A stretch of 64,000 bases of DNA from Zasmidium citrigriseum (taxonomy: Eukaryota; Ascomycota; Dothideomycetes; Mycosphaerellales; Mycosphaerellaceae). Of this stretch, positions 40,999 to 52,771 are shown piece by piece. The notes under the pieces are model-generated. The model ran no database searches. It was not told the origin of the DNA and was given only the letters and a program-made list of their open reading frames with translations. The first letter of the stretch is position 1. Every line of letters starts with the position of its first letter. The position numbers were made by a program, and so were the translations under genes. The stretch spans positions 372,001-436,000 of the forward strand of contig NHNW01000016.1 of NCBI GenBank assembly GCA_002786025.1, written 5' to 3'.

Positions 40999-43914
40999 AT
41001 GCCCGGCGCGAAATCCCGTCTGGCGCAAGCTCGCACCAATCAGCACCCCGCCTCATCAACCTCACTCCCTCACCCATCACCACAACAACACCGAAATGCC
41101 ACCCCCATGGCCCCCTCAGCCCCCACCTCCCCACCGGTCCGCCTCTCCCTCCCGCTCGACTTCCAACAATCCATCTTCCACATCCTCCGCGCCGAAGACG
41201 CCCTCCTAATCCTCGCCCGCGGCCTCGGCACCCTGCGCCTCGTCACCAACCTCCTGCACTCCTACGACGCCGCCGGCAACAACCTCGTAATCCTCGTCGG
41301 CGCCGACGACCGCGAGAATGACTGGATCGGCGAATCCCTCGCCGAGCACGCGGCTATCAGCGGTAGTCCCAAGTGTCGCGGGATGCAGCTTGTCAATACG
41401 GATTTGACGAATGTCGGGACCAGGGAGAAGATGTATAAGAGAGGGGGCATTTGTTCTATCACGAGCAGGATTCTGATTGTGGATTTTTTGAGCGGGTTGC
41501 TGGATCCTGCGAGTGTGACGGGTTTGGTGGTGTTGCATGCGGAGAGAGTTGCGAGTACGAGTCTCGAGGCTTTTATTGTGAGGATCTATCGGCAGAAGAA
41601 CAAGGATGGGTTTTTGAAGGCTTTTTCCGATCAGCCGGAGCCGCTGACGGGTGGCTTTCAGCCGCTGTCGAATGTGCTGCGGAATTTGTTTCTGAGGAAA
41701 CCGGTGTTGTTTCCGCGGTTTCACGTCGAAGTTGCGAAGAGTTTGGAAGGGAAGAGGAAGGCGGAGGTGATTGAGTTGGAAGTGCCTATGACGGATGCGA
41801 TGCGGGATATTCAGAATGCGGTGCTGGAGTGTGTGGAAGCATCCATCTCGGAGCTGAAGAAGGGGAATTCGGGCTTAGAGATGGATGATTGGAATATGGA
41901 TAGTGCGTTGCATCGGAATTTTGATGCGATGGTTAGACGACAGCTGGATCCTGTGTGGCATCGCACGAGTTTCAAGACGAGGCAGACGGTGCGGGATCTG
42001 GGCTTGCTGAGGCAGATTTTGCATTTTGTGCTTACGCTTGATGCGGTCAGTTTTCACAAGTATCTGGATACGGTGCTGGCTGCTAGTCAGCCGCCGCCGG
42101 GGTCGAATCGGATGAATCAGAGTCCGTGGTTGTTTCTGGATGCGGCGCATACGCTGTTTGAGTCGGGGAAGAGGAGGGTGTTTACAGGGAAGATCACGGA
42201 TGCATCGGCGGAGGATCAGACGGGACTTCACCCTGTGCTTGAGGAGCTGCCGAAGTGGAAGCTGCTGGCCGAAATACTGGAGGAGATTGAGAGGGATGTC
42301 TACTTCAATCCTCAGCCGAGCGATGAGTCAAGTGGGAGTATTCTGGTCATGTGTGGAGACCAGTCGACTTGCAGGCAGATTCGAGAGTACCTCACGACTA
42401 TGTATGCTGGAGAAGATGAGCAAGATGACGATGGAGAGAGGAGACCTTCCGGCAAGCACCTTATGAGACGGAAGCTCCGCAACTACTTGCAGTGGAAGAA
42501 GGATTTCAATCGAGTTAGCAACAACTTGTTTGAAGAGAACCAGAAGGAGATCAACGGCACCTCGAAACAGTACGGTGGTCAAGCATCGCGAGGCGGGCGA
42601 GCGCCACCCAACAAGCGAAGACGAGTCAGAGGTGGCGCTGCTGGACTTTCCGCACCTACTCGAACGACCAGCGGCACGGTCCAAATCGCCGGCGACAAAG
42701 ACTCCCATCTTCAATCTCTAATGCAAGAACTTGCCCAAAACGACACTCTCAACCAAGAAACCGCAGCAAAGATCGACATCGGCGCAGACCCACTCGACGA
42801 CATGGACGATTATTACGAACTTTACGACATGAAAGACCTTGTACTAGTACACCCTTACGACGGCGACATGGACGATCACCTGCTTGAAGAGATCAAGCCA
42901 CGATACGTAATCATGTACGAACCTGACGCGGCGTTCATCAGGCGGATAGAAGTCTACCGGAGCAGCCACAGCAATCGACAGGTCCGTGTGTATTTTATGT
43001 ATTATGGAGGCAGTGTGGAGGAGCAGAGATATCTTTCGACTGTACGGCGGGAGAAGGACGCTTTTACGAAGCTCATTCGCGAGCGTGGGAATATGGCGTT
43101 GACGTTGACGCATGACTCGGATAATCTGGATCCTCAGGAGAGCTTTCTGCGGACGATCAACACTCGCATCGCCGGAGGTGGTCGTCTGGCTGCAACAGCC
43201 GAACCACCACGAGTCGTCGTGGACGTTCGAGAGTTCCGCTCCAGCTTACCATCCCTTCTCCACGGCCGCACAATGCAAGTCATCCCCTGCATGCTCACAG
43301 TCGGCGACTACGTTCTCACCCCGGAAGTTTGCATCGAACGCAAATCCATCCGCGATCTCATCTCCTCCTTCGCCAACGGCCGTCTCTACAACCAAGCCGA
43401 AACCATGCTCCAGCACTACAAGTCTCCCATGCTCCTCATCGAATTCGACGCCCAGAAAGCTTTCACCCTCGAACCTTTCGCTGACTACTCCTCCTCCATC
43501 GGCACATCCTCCGCCGTCGGCTCGGACCTGCAATCAAAGCTCGTCCTCCTCACCCTCGCTTTTCCGCGCCTGCGCATTATCTGGTCCTCCTCACCCTACC
43601 AAACCGCTTCTATCTTCGAAGAACTGAAGAAACAGCAAGACGAGCCGGATCCAATCAAAGCCGTCCAGATCGGTCTGGAGAGTGGAGAAGACCCCGAGAC
43701 GAGGACTTTTAATCAGACGCCGCAGGATATGTTAAGAAGTGTGCCGGGGGTTGATGGGAAGGTTCTGAGCAAGTTGATTTTGGAGTTTGAGAATGTGATG
43801 GATGTGGCGAATGCGGAGGAGAGGGTTTTGAGTGAGATGGTGGGGAGGGAGAATGCGAGGAGGATTAAAGGGTTTTTTCAGAGGAGTGTTTGGGATTTGG
43901 GGGATGATGAGTGA
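40999..43914 (+). CDS. RAD1: DNA repair endonuclease XPF/Rad1
   Basis: Catalytic subunit of the 5' structure-specific nuclease (with Rad10/ERCC1) in nucleotide-excision and interstrand-crosslink repair; nuclear. Up to 971 residues, one exon. The inactive helicase-like half begins LPLDFQQSIFHILRAEDALL and ARGLGTLRLVTNLLHSYDAAGNN. The ERCC4 nuclease follows at ~730-880: VVVDVREFRSSLP, MLTVGDYVLTPEVCIERKSIRDLI with the catalytic ERK-x3-D, then FANGRLYNQAETM. A C-terminal double helix-hairpin-helix (DMLRSVPGVDGKVLSKLI) closes it. A second in-frame ATG at 41107 is the likelier start, because the first 36 residues are low-complexity and adjoin the upstream tandem repeat. Confidence 0.95.
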   Translation: MPGAKSRLAQARTNQHPASSTSLPHPSPQQHRNATPMAPSAPTSPPVRLSLPLDFQQSIFHILRAEDALLILARGLGTLRLVTNLLHSYDAAGNNLVILVGADDRENDWIGESLAEHAAISGSPKCRGMQLVNTDLTNVGTREKMYKRGGICSITSRILIVDFLSGLLDPASVTGLVVLHAERVASTSLEAFIVRIYRQKNKDGFLKAFSDQPEPLTGGFQPLSNVLRNLFLRKPVLFPRFHVEVAKSLEGKRKAEVIELEVPMTDAMRDIQNAVLECVEASISELKKGNSGLEMDDWNMDSALHRNFDAMVRRQLDPVWHRTSFKTRQTVRDLGLLRQILHFVLTLDAVSFHKYLDTVLAASQPPPGSNRMNQSPWLFLDAAHTLFESGKRRVFTGKITDASAEDQTGLHPVLEELPKWKLLAEILEEIERDVYFNPQPSDESSGSILVMCGDQSTCRQIREYLTTMYAGEDEQDDDGERRPSGKHLMRRKLRNYLQWKKDFNRVSNNLFEENQKEINGTSKQYGGQASRGGRAPPNKRRRVRGGAAGLSAPTRTTSGTVQIAGDKDSHLQSLMQELAQNDTLNQETAAKIDIGADPLDDMDDYYELYDMKDLVLVHPYDGDMDDHLLEEIKPRYVIMYEPDAAFIRRIEVYRSSHSNRQVRVYFMYYGGSVEEQRYLSTVRREKDAFTKLIRERGNMALTLTHDSDNLDPQESFLRTINTRIAGGGRLAATAEPPRVVVDVREFRSSLPSLLHGRTMQVIPCMLTVGDYVLTPEVCIERKSIRDLISSFANGRLYNQAETMLQHYKSPMLLIEFDAQKAFTLEPFADYSSSIGTSSAVGSDLQSKLVLLTLAFPRLRIIWSSSPYQTASIFEELKKQQDEPDPIKAVQIGLESGEDPETRTFNQTPQDMLRSVPGVDGKVLSKLILEFENVMDVANAEERVLSEMVGRENARRIKGFFQRSVWDLGDDE

Positions 43915-44173
43915 GCTGGTAAGGGGTTTGTGGTGGTGCAGGCTGACTTCAGATGGTTTAGATTCATGTGATACCCCGGTCTGTGCGCGCTGCACGGGCT
44001 ACTACTTCTTTTCACGGGCATCTCACTTCCTTGCGGTCACCTGACATCTGCTTCCCCATATATACTGCGCCTTTTCACCTGCGACTCTCGACAAGACAAC
44101 AACACCACTTCAGGCTTCAAAAGCCTGCCTCAACCTGACAACCAACAGCAACTGATCTGCCACCCAGCTTCTG

Positions 44174-45088
44174 ATGACCAAGACGACCAAACAATCAGTG
44201 CGGAGGAACAACATAGCTCGGGAACCATCTGTTAACTCAAGTCTTGAGGGTCTCATTGCCTTCGAAGAGGACGACGAGTTCGAGCCTGAGTGCTCTCGAT
44301 CGATAAATCCCAAGTATCGACAAGCAGTCCCACCTTCACAAGCTGCCAAAATGGAAACACCACCACGCACAGCAACAGCAACCGCAACCCCCGCCCCCCT
44401 TCAACCCAAAAAGAAACCCCCCACCTTCACCACCCAACGCACCAACGACCGGCAAGCCATCCGCGGCGCCGTCCAAAAAGCCATCAACAAAACCACCCAA
44501 ACCACCTTCCTAACCTGGCCCGTCCAAGAGCGCTGGGACTTCATTCTCGCCGCGCAGAGGAAGAAACTTGAGGAGAGGGAGGAGGCAGGGAATGGCACGA
44601 CGAGGATGTTGTTTCCGGGGGAGCATGATGAGACGGGGGAGGCGACGTGGTTGTGGAGGTCGTTTGAGAATTTGTTGGGGGAGGGTGGGGGGAAGGGTGG
44701 GAAGGGGAAGAGGGTGGAGGGGAGGGTTGATTATAATGAGTCTTCTGATGAGGAGGATGATGGATTTGGGGATGAGGATCGGGATGATGATGAGGAGATT
44801 CCTGAGAAGTTTGCTGTCAAAGCCGAGAAGATCGACGAAAAGACAGGATGCAAGGGCGATGGTGAGGAGATTACGGTCGCCCCTGGCAAGAAGCACATGC
44901 CTGAGGAAGAGGTCGGTGAGACCAGAAGGATGTGGCGAGTCGTTGCTGGCGGGCTTGTTGCGTGGCCGGTGAGTGAGGATTCGGAGCAGGCTGAGCTCGA
45001 GAGTTCAATTCTCAAGGATGCGATCAGGAGGATTGCGGAGGAGAGGCTGTTTGCTCAGGTGGGTGATCCGTGGGGAGAGGAGAAGTAG
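44174..45088 (+). CDS. Acidic hypothetical protein
   Basis: 304 residues, one exon, no family recognised. Thr/Pro-rich residues 60-90 precede a helical, better conserved-looking segment TNDRQAIRGAVQKAINKTTQ and TFLTWPVQERWDFILAAQRKKLEER. A glycine/lysine stretch, an Asp/Glu-rich run (YNESSDEEDDGFGDEDRDDD) and a C-terminal helix SSILKDAIRRIAEERLFAQV follow. Composition suggests a nuclear or nucleolar protein. Codon use flips from C-rich (44340-44550) to G/T-rich (44560-44800) inside the gene. Confidence 0.65.
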   Translation: MTKTTKQSVRRNNIAREPSVNSSLEGLIAFEEDDEFEPECSRSINPKYRQAVPPSQAAKMETPPRTATATATPAPLQPKKKPPTFTTQRTNDRQAIRGAVQKAINKTTQTTFLTWPVQERWDFILAAQRKKLEEREEAGNGTTRMLFPGEHDETGEATWLWRSFENLLGEGGGKGGKGKRVEGRVDYNESSDEEDDGFGDEDRDDDEEIPEKFAVKAEKIDEKTGCKGDGEEITVAPGKKHMPEEEVGETRRMWRVVAGGLVAWPVSEDSEQAELESSILKDAIRRIAEERLFAQVGDPWGEEK

Positions 45089-45370
45089 GCTGCGATGGAT
45101 TGCGATTCGTAGCAGTAGACTGCTAAATGCATTCTCGGAGGCTCTTGAGAAGCAGCACCGCTTGGGCGAAACGAGAATGCCTGATCAGGAGAGGAGATTT
45201 GTGGAGAATGTACACCAGCAACAAGCGGAGTTCAATCTCCCATATTCTTAGCAAGCCGCATTCCTAGCGACATTCGTATTCATACAGACTCAGAAGATCT
45301 ACAGTCTCAATCATCCTCGCCATCACAGGTCCCCACCACCTTCTTCCGTCTTCGTTGGGCGTTTACTTGA

Positions 45371-45904
45371 TCACTTCAAACTCTCCTGCATCTCCTTCCT
45401 CCTCAACTCAGCCTCCAACTGCGCCTCCCTCCGTCTCTCCAACTCAGCCGTAACCCCCGCCTTCCGCTTCCTCTCGACGTCTTGTTCCCAGACCGTCCAA
45501 ACTATGCGAGCGTCAGCACCGACCGTACCGAGCGCAGCGAGGTCCCCAACCCCTCCTCTCCGCCCGTAGAAAGAAAAGATGAACTTACTATGCCTATCAT
45601 CCTTACTATACTCCTTCAACCGTCCAACAAACTGATCGAAATCCTCTTGTTTCTCTCTCCGGCGTTCCAGGCTTCGCTTTTGCAGTTCCGGGTTGTAGCG
45701 CAGGAAGAGTTCTTCTTCGGATGGCATGACGTAGTAGATTAGAGCCGGGCCGCCGATGCACATTATTCCGCCGCTGGGAGGGGGTTAGGGAGTGTGGGAG
45801 AGGGGGATGCTTGAAGGGAATTGAGGTGCTCGTAGTAGTGTTTTGGGTATTGGTAAGAGGTAGGTTGGGGTGTGAGAATGGGGAGGAACATACGCAGCAG
45901 CCAT
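45371..45904 (-). CDS. CBP4: Cytochrome bc1 assembly factor Cbp4
   Basis: Inner-mitochondrial-membrane chaperone of cytochrome b / complex III assembly. Model complement(join(45371..45501, 45589..45773, 45894..45904)), 108 residues. The first exon is just 11 bp (MAAA) and splices to [17 protein letters not shown], a membrane anchor, then the family signature [20 protein letters not shown] and [17 protein letters not shown]. Exon 3 supplies [14 protein letters not shown] and a Glu/Arg-rich coiled C-terminus. Introns are 120 and 87 bp, long for this window. Without splicing, the middle exon appears to run into unrelated residues ([12 protein letters not shown]). Confidence 0.88.
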
Positions 45905-46804
45905 CTTCACCCACGTAATCGTCCTCATCTTTCGTATTTGCTATCTCCTTCCTTTCAGACTCTCCTTTGCCTCTCCCTCCCAATTACGTTCTTTCGGCCT
46001 CGAATCGAGTGGCGAAAACCTCCTCGATCTCAATTTCCAGCTGTCGAACAATCCCAATCGATCAAACCGATCAGTCCGTTTGGTTTTTCTCTTCGGCTGC
46101 GTTGATGCGTGGTGTTGGACTCGATGAGACTTGTTGATATTGCTGACCATTCCATCTCCCCTCAACCGCGAAGCCCGCGAAGTGAAGTCCAGGATCCATG
46201 CAGCGCCAAGACCACGCTAGCCGTCATCGATTACCTTCATGCCTGAGGCCACAACCACACCCCAAACCACACCCTTACCCCTACCCTCCAACCTGAGCCT
46301 TAGAAGTTGACGTTGAATATTGTGAAGTTTGAATTGGTAAACAAATAATCTAACCACACCCCGCCCCATCTTTCTCTAACCAATCCCTCTCGTCAAACAA
46401 AAACGCCCTCTAAACGCCTCGCAACCTTCAGAGAGACAGAGAGAGCGTGGTATATCGCTAATAATGGCAAAACGGAAGACTCGCAAAACAAAACACTCTC
46501 GCGCGCGAAGTCTTATGTACAGTGCAGCATCACCCTCTTTCGTGGCGTCTGCAAATGAAGGAGATATCTCGCTTCCTTTTTCCTCTTTCCCACTCTCCCC
46601 GCGACTCGCTTTCTCTTCGTTGATCCGTAACACATCCTTCGTCGATTCCTTCAAGAAATATAAAACGAACTCTGAAAAAGTCCGTTGCCAGCAGCAAATG
46701 CAAGAGCCATGCCAGCGACCACACTGCGAAAATCCAAACCATGAAACGAAGACAAGCACACTTCAGGGCAGCCGCTGGTATGACTGGGGTCGCTGGCGCT
46801 GGCG
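45905..46804. other. Intergenic region
   Basis: 900 bp: CBP4 promoter plus 3' flank of the flippase gene. CT-rich tracts lie near 46250-46440. Short ORFs on both strands (for example 46464-46910) have no features. No gene recognised. Confidence 0.45.
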
Positions 46805-49800
46805 TCACCTGCGCAGATCCTCGGAAATGTCCTCTCGTCTTCGACTCCCTTGCTGTTGCGCAGGAGGCTGGTTCGCGCCTGAATGGCTACTTTCCACGCG
46901 GGAGAGGTAAGCCGCGCTGGTGAAGTCTCGACTCGCTTCGAATGATGGTCTTGTTCGATCCATGCTGCTTCGTAGACGGTCGAAGCTCGGTCGCGGAGGG
47001 TGGATCTCCGGGTGCGAGGGTCGGCGGTCGAAGCCATAGGGGTCGGCGCCTGCGGTGCTTTGGGCGTTCTGGGTGTGAGGGAATGCGCGGTCGAGGCTGG
47101 AGCGGTGGCCGGTGTAGTCAGTTCCGTCACTACCGTTATTGCTACGGGCATTGTGCGTTGCGGCGGTCCCTGCGACGCTTGGTGGGTATATAGGCCTCAT
47201 GTCTTCTTCCATGGTGGGCCGCTCGGGTTTGTGGTCGCCGTTGGGCTTGCCGTTGGAGATCTCGCTGGAGGTGAGAGATTCTGCGAGCTTGTCTGGCGGC
47301 GGTGCGACACTGTTTGGATCCACTTCCTTGAGGTAGTCGAACTTGCCCTGGCGAACTTGCTCGCGGATGACGTCGATGTCGTACGGCAGGTACATCTTCT
47401 GGAAGGCCTTGGCGCAGAAGCGTGGCAGCAAGCAGACAATGACCGTCAGTAGAGCCACACACCAGAACGAAAGCGCGCCGTAGACCTGTGGGGCAGCCTC
47501 GTAGAAAGTAAAGCCTGCTGTGAAGGCAGTGTAGACACCAGTCCAGAACCAGACGAGCAGGATCGAGATGCCGGTGATGAGACACATGAACCAATCCCAT
47601 CGGTAGGTGTTGATCAGGATGTAGACGTTGACAACCACGACAGTGGGATTGGCAATGTACACTCCAAGTCGCTTGTAGTCGTTAACATTTCTGCCGGATT
47701 CGGTCTCGAAGTTGGCAAGGTGGAACTGCAGGTACGTGAAGTAGAAGCAGATCACGGACTGGTACAGGCCGTCAAACATGTAGATCCAGAACTTAGTCTG
47801 CGTCCATTCGAGCTGCTCGATACCGCGGCGGTAGAGCTGAGGCACTGCGAGAGAGACCTTGTCGTCCACGTCTTGATCGAGAATACCCTGGAAGATGATC
47901 GGCAGGGACGTGAAGGCCAGGTTGTACAGCAAGATGTAGGTGTAGTCGAAGGCGTACGAGCAGTCGAAGTTGGCGTAGATCTGGTACCAGAACAGGGCGA
48001 AGACCCAAATGATGTTCTATCAAATGTCAGTAAAGGGTTGAAAGTTCTGTGAAATGCACTTACCTTGTAGAAGAAGTTGGCGACACACTCGGCCATACGC
48101 CTGTAGTCCCAACGACCGTGCACCAGCAGAAGGCGAGTCAAGAATCTGAACTGACCAATGGCGTAATCAGAGCTCATGACGGCTTGACGACCTTCTTCAC
48201 CAGCAATACCAACACCGACGTCAGCTTCCTGAATCATAGCAACATCATTGGCACCGTCACCAATCGACAGAGTCATGACTTCGAGAGTGTGCTTGACAAG
48301 ACCAACGACAGCGGCCTTCTGCGATGGACTGACACGACAGCAGAGCACTGATCTGCACTCCTTGCACAAAAGCAGGAACTTCTGTCGTAGCCGGTCGTCC
48401 AGGACAATCTTGAGCGTGTCTCCGTCAATAACGAGGGCATGCGTGGGTGCTGGTGGTTCGTGGTTCTTCTTGGCTGCCTTCAACTCCTCATCGGAACCAG
48501 TCTTGCTGAAGACCGCGAGCTGCTTGTCGAGTTCTGCCTCCGCTTCCTCGAAGCTGTCTTCTTCTGCTTTCAGAACGATCAGATCCATGTCGTTGTCGAG
48601 GAGGTTGCATGAGAAACCGATGTTGATGGCGGTCTCGACCTTGTCTCCAGTAAGCACCCAGAGCTTGATACCGGCTTGAGCCAGAAGTGCAATAGAATCT
48701 GGCACGCCGTCTTGAAGCCTGTCTTCGATAGCAGTGCCACCAAGAAGAGTCAAATCACGCTCGATGCGATCTGACACCTCCTCCAGCTTGTTCTCTCGGT
48801 CCTGAACGGCTGCGGCCGCAAGCTCGTGGTCGACGTTCCACTTCTGGTACTCGTCTTCGCTGAGCTCCCTTTGTGCCACGCAGAGTGTTCGCAGACCTTC
48901 TCTTGCGAACATCTCGAGATGCTCGGCGGTCTGCTTGCGGAGTTCGGCTTGCTCGCCCTTCTTTAATCGCGAGTAGATGATGCTGTCAGCACCTTTGCAG
49001 AAGAGGATGATCTTGCCGTCCGGCATTCGGATGATGGCGCTCATACGTTTCCTGGTGGAGTTGAATTCCAGAATGTTCAAGACGTGGTATTCTTGCTCTT
49101 GGCCCAGGATGTTGAGGATGATGCTGTCGTTGGAATGGCCGATGACCGTGTAGCCGACATCTCGTGCAGTCGCGACAAGAGCGGCTTCATCGGGACTCTG
49201 CGCCTTGAACTCGATCTTTGGTGGGTCACCTGGAGTGCGCTCGGTTATGACGCTGTGACACAGCGCAAGAGCGAGCATGAATTGCTGTGTCGCCGCTCTT
49301 TGCACCGGCCCACTGTCTCCATCGAGATCTGCAATGTAGTTGGGCGCAATAAAGGTCAGCTCATCGTCGTTCAAGTAAGGGTTGTTGTGCATCTTGCGAA
49401 TCCTTTCGAGCATGGTGATCCGATCTTGAGCAATCTGAGCCTTGGCTTTCGCGCCCTCCTCTTCGACATTGATACCCATGCGTTTCTGCATACCAGCCAA
49501 AGCTTCGGTGTACGCCTCGCCGTAGGGCACGCCATTGACAGTACATTTCTTGAACTCCATGACGTTTTGAGTGAGCGTTCCAGTCTTGTCGGAGAAGATG
49601 TACTCGATCTGCCCCAGATCATCGGAAATATTCCAAGACTTCGGCGTGCAAGGGTAGTCGATCTTCTCGTAGTACATGTAGACGTCCGAGTAGATGAAGA
49701 AGGCCTGCACACTACGCACGATTTCCAGCGAAATGTACAGCGAGATGGGCACCAAGTTCTGGAACAAGATGAGGGCAGCCCAGAAGGTGATGAACCCGTT

Positions 49801-51559
49801 CAGTCCGGGAGTGCCACCGTAGGATCCAAATTCGAAGAAGTCGAGCGAGTTGTCTCCCTGGCCCCAAGTCACACCTTCGACAATGGCTGCCACCAGACAC
49901 ATCACGAAGAGGATACCAAAGTTGTAGAGGACGTTCCAGTTGAGATCACGCATGATCTTGGGTCGCTTCGCAGGGGTGATACCAGAGTTAAGCATGATCT
50001 TCGTGTCGTCACCGGTGAATGCAACAACTCCAAGAACCCATTCGGTATTTCTGACTGTACAGCCACGGAGGAGCAAGTTGTTGATGCCGACAGGTTCTGC
50101 CATCTCCTTGGGCTCCGCGTGGATATCTCGTACATTGTACTGGTTCCATCTTACTACACCCGAATAGGCGTAGAGATTCGCATGGGGAGGCTCACTTTCC
50201 AGGATGAAGTCGGCTTGTTCGCAATCGCGAGCGCGTTTCACAGAGCGACCCGAGTACAGCGCGGTCCGCACTTTAAGGTTTGTTTCACCGTCCAAGTTCT
50301 TGGTCTCAATGTAACAAGCTCCATCCGGGTCGCTTGTTGACAAAACAACAATGTCGGCGGGGACCTCTTCATCGCTGTAGAGACGCACAAAGTCACCCAC
50401 TCGCACGTTCTTCCAGTAATCGCGCTTGAATCGTGCCTTTTCGGACCTTTCCCGGTGTGGGTTGATCAGGCTGCCGTGGAACTTTTTCGGTACAGCAATC
50501 TCTTCCACCTTGCCGTGTCCAGTAGGAACAGTCAATGTGTCTGATTGCAGTCCCGGATCCACGCCAAACTCCGTCTCGTGAACTTCGTCGCCCTTGCGTG
50601 TTTGCCCAGGTGTCGGCGAAGGAACGGGGGTCATCTCCACGTCGCCGTCTTGGTTCTCAGGAATATAGTCATCATCATCGTCCAGACGCTCGGCCAATAT
50701 ACTGTTTCGGCGCTCATCCTCTTCGAGTTTCTGGTCCAGCTTCAGGTCCTGTCCGGCCTTGCCTTTGCCCTTCTTGGCGAGCTGTTGTTCCCGCTTGCCC
50801 TTCCACCATCTCCATATGCTGAGAATGAAGCGCGTATTCGCCTTTTTGAACCGGCGCCACAAGCTGATATGCTCATCTGCCACGTTCACGTTCTCCCAAT
50901 CGACCAATCGATGCACTGGAGCATTGTTCAATTCGTTGTCGAGAACGGTTCTTCGCCAATCTTCGATGGCATCTTTGATGGCCGTAATAACCAGAATAAC
51001 GATAATGGGCACGGCCGCCAACCCGGGATTCGTGACACCGAAGATGGAGAAGATCTATAGTCATCATTTGTCAGCGTCGCCTGTATGCATCTCCTCCGAG
51101 TATACGTACACCCAGGATAACGATGAACAAGAAGTACACGTTAGCAATGTTGTGGAACTGGAACCACAAGTTTTTGGGTATAAAGCTGATGGGGGTGTAT
51201 TTCGCTGTCCGAATCTTGTTGCGCTTGAAGGTCTGCAGTGGATGCCCCTCTTCATCTCGCGCCTCTGCGGGTAGAGGCTGATTGAAATATACGGTTCGCG
51301 GCGGTTGCCCATCAGGAACCTTGTCGTTGGCAATGTCTTCGGCCTTGGGGTCACTCGCATCGGATGTTGCGGATTGGCGATTGTTCCCGCTGAGACTGCT
51401 CATTCGCGCCATGTTCCGCTGAAAGATCGATCGCCTCTTCATGGTGCCTTTTCGGCCGGGCTTCCTCGTGGTGGCCCATCGCATTCGATTGAGGGGCGTA
51501 GTACGCTCCGCGCCTTCAGGACGCGCCTCCTGCGGCTCGTCTTCGTAGGTCACGGCCAT
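46805..51559 (-). CDS. DNF1: Phospholipid flippase, DNF1/DNF2-type P4-ATPase
   Basis: ATP-driven transfer of phospholipids to the cytosolic leaflet, plasma membrane/endosomes. Model complement(join(46805..48016, 48064..51054, 51110..51559)), 1,550 residues, close to yeast Dnf1 (1,571). The disordered N-terminus leads to TVYFNQPLP, NKIRTAKYTPISFIPKNLW and helix 1. Motifs: actuator DGET in NLDGETNLK, the P4-specific PISL in NLVPISLYIS, phosphorylated Asp in FSDKTGTLTQN near 640, KGADSIIYSRL, and hinge GDGANDVAMIQEADVGVGI. Intron 2 is 47 bp; exon 3 contains the last membrane helices and a Ser/Arg-rich cytoplasmic tail (FDRLRSSMDRTRPSFEASRD). The DNF rather than DRS2/NEO1 assignment rests on length and the split acidic insert. 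Confidence 0.93.
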
Positions 51560-52771
51560 GGCGGTCGGAGGCCGCGGCTGAAGGGATTGACGGGTCGCGG
51601 TGAGCTCGACGGGCGTGTCTCATGCGACTGGACAGCCTTTTCGCAGGCGTGTAGAGGGAGGGCTGGCAGCCCGCACAGATCCGCGAGGCTATCTCGGCGT
51701 TGGCAGCATCAGAAGGAATGCGAATGGCTGAGGGCCGCGCTGGGGGCGGATTGCGCGCTGCACGTTTCGCGAGTGCAGCGGAGACGGAGGACTTGGGCGG
51801 TGAAAAGGATTGTCGCGGTCGTCGAGGGAGAAATTGGGAGAGCAGTTCGGTGCAGCGTGGGAGATGATGGCGTAGTTAGCAGCAATTGGCAAGCTGGTCG
51901 GAGCCGGGAATTCGCAGCAGCCACCCCTAACTCTTGTGCAGTCCAATCACCAACCGCGTGGCACTAGCTGTATCGATAAACGTCGCGACGTTGCTTGCGA
52001 GCCAGGGGAGATGCAGCGTCCAGATCTGAATGTGAATGTGCCGCTTGATGATGGAGAAGATTGAACAACAGACTCAGCGGAACCGCACGCACGGGCAGAG
52101 TGGACGGGCTCTGGTTCTGCAGCAAGGAAGACGGCGGATGGAGGCTCATGTCAGCACGCCCGGCGGCCACAGTGCAGGGTTTGTTGACGGGAAGGCGAAG
52201 ATGCCGAAGACCCTGACGAAGGACGACCGCGGATCTGTCGGTCTGCGAATCAATGTCGTCGACTACATTTGCTGGCGAAAGAACGGATTGGACCAAGCAA
52301 TCTATTTCCACCACGTCGCACCCATCCGCATGCGCAGGCAGTACGACGTCTTGCAAACCCCCAATTCCCGTTGTTGCACAGTATCCTTTCCGCGCTTGTT
52401 CGTACTCGGGAGTTACTTATGCACGCCGCAGACTCAGCTCTGACTGCTGCGGCTGCTTGTGCTTAACTCATCGCCGGGCAGCGCGGGCGCTACGATTCCT
52501 CATCGAGCTGCAGCGCTAAGTATACTCTGCAGTGGTTGCGTCGAAGCATCATCGGTGGCTGTGGTAGTGCTAAGGGAGGCTGTTGTTTGTGCATAAACTG
52601 CGAATTTGATGGAGGTTAATGGGATTTGATGGAGGAGCTCGGAGTTAAGCAGCCGAGACCGAGAGTGAAGCTTTGGCCTGCAATTTGTTGACAGCACGCG
52701 TATTCCCACGCGTCTCCCAGACGACTCCCACCGCACCATATATCCCATAGCAACACTGCTGCGTTGCTTTG
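51560..52771. promoter_or_regulatory. Long divergent promoter, flippase/AT-hook protein
   Basis: 1.2-kb head-to-head region. It contains several short ORFs on both strands (for example 52036-52443) without domains. No RNA gene or repeat recognised. CGG/CCG-rich stretches occur near 51560-51790, possibly the flippase 5' UTR. Confidence 0.4.

Noticed and set aside
46790..46812. Possible extra 3' intron of the flippase gene (GTGACG at the stop)
   Set aside because: The protein already has the expected length and tail; no supporting acceptor plus conserved sequence.
49084..50340. 418-codon plus-strand ORF
   Set aside because: Exactly antisense to the conserved P4-ATPase catalytic domain; no domain of its own.
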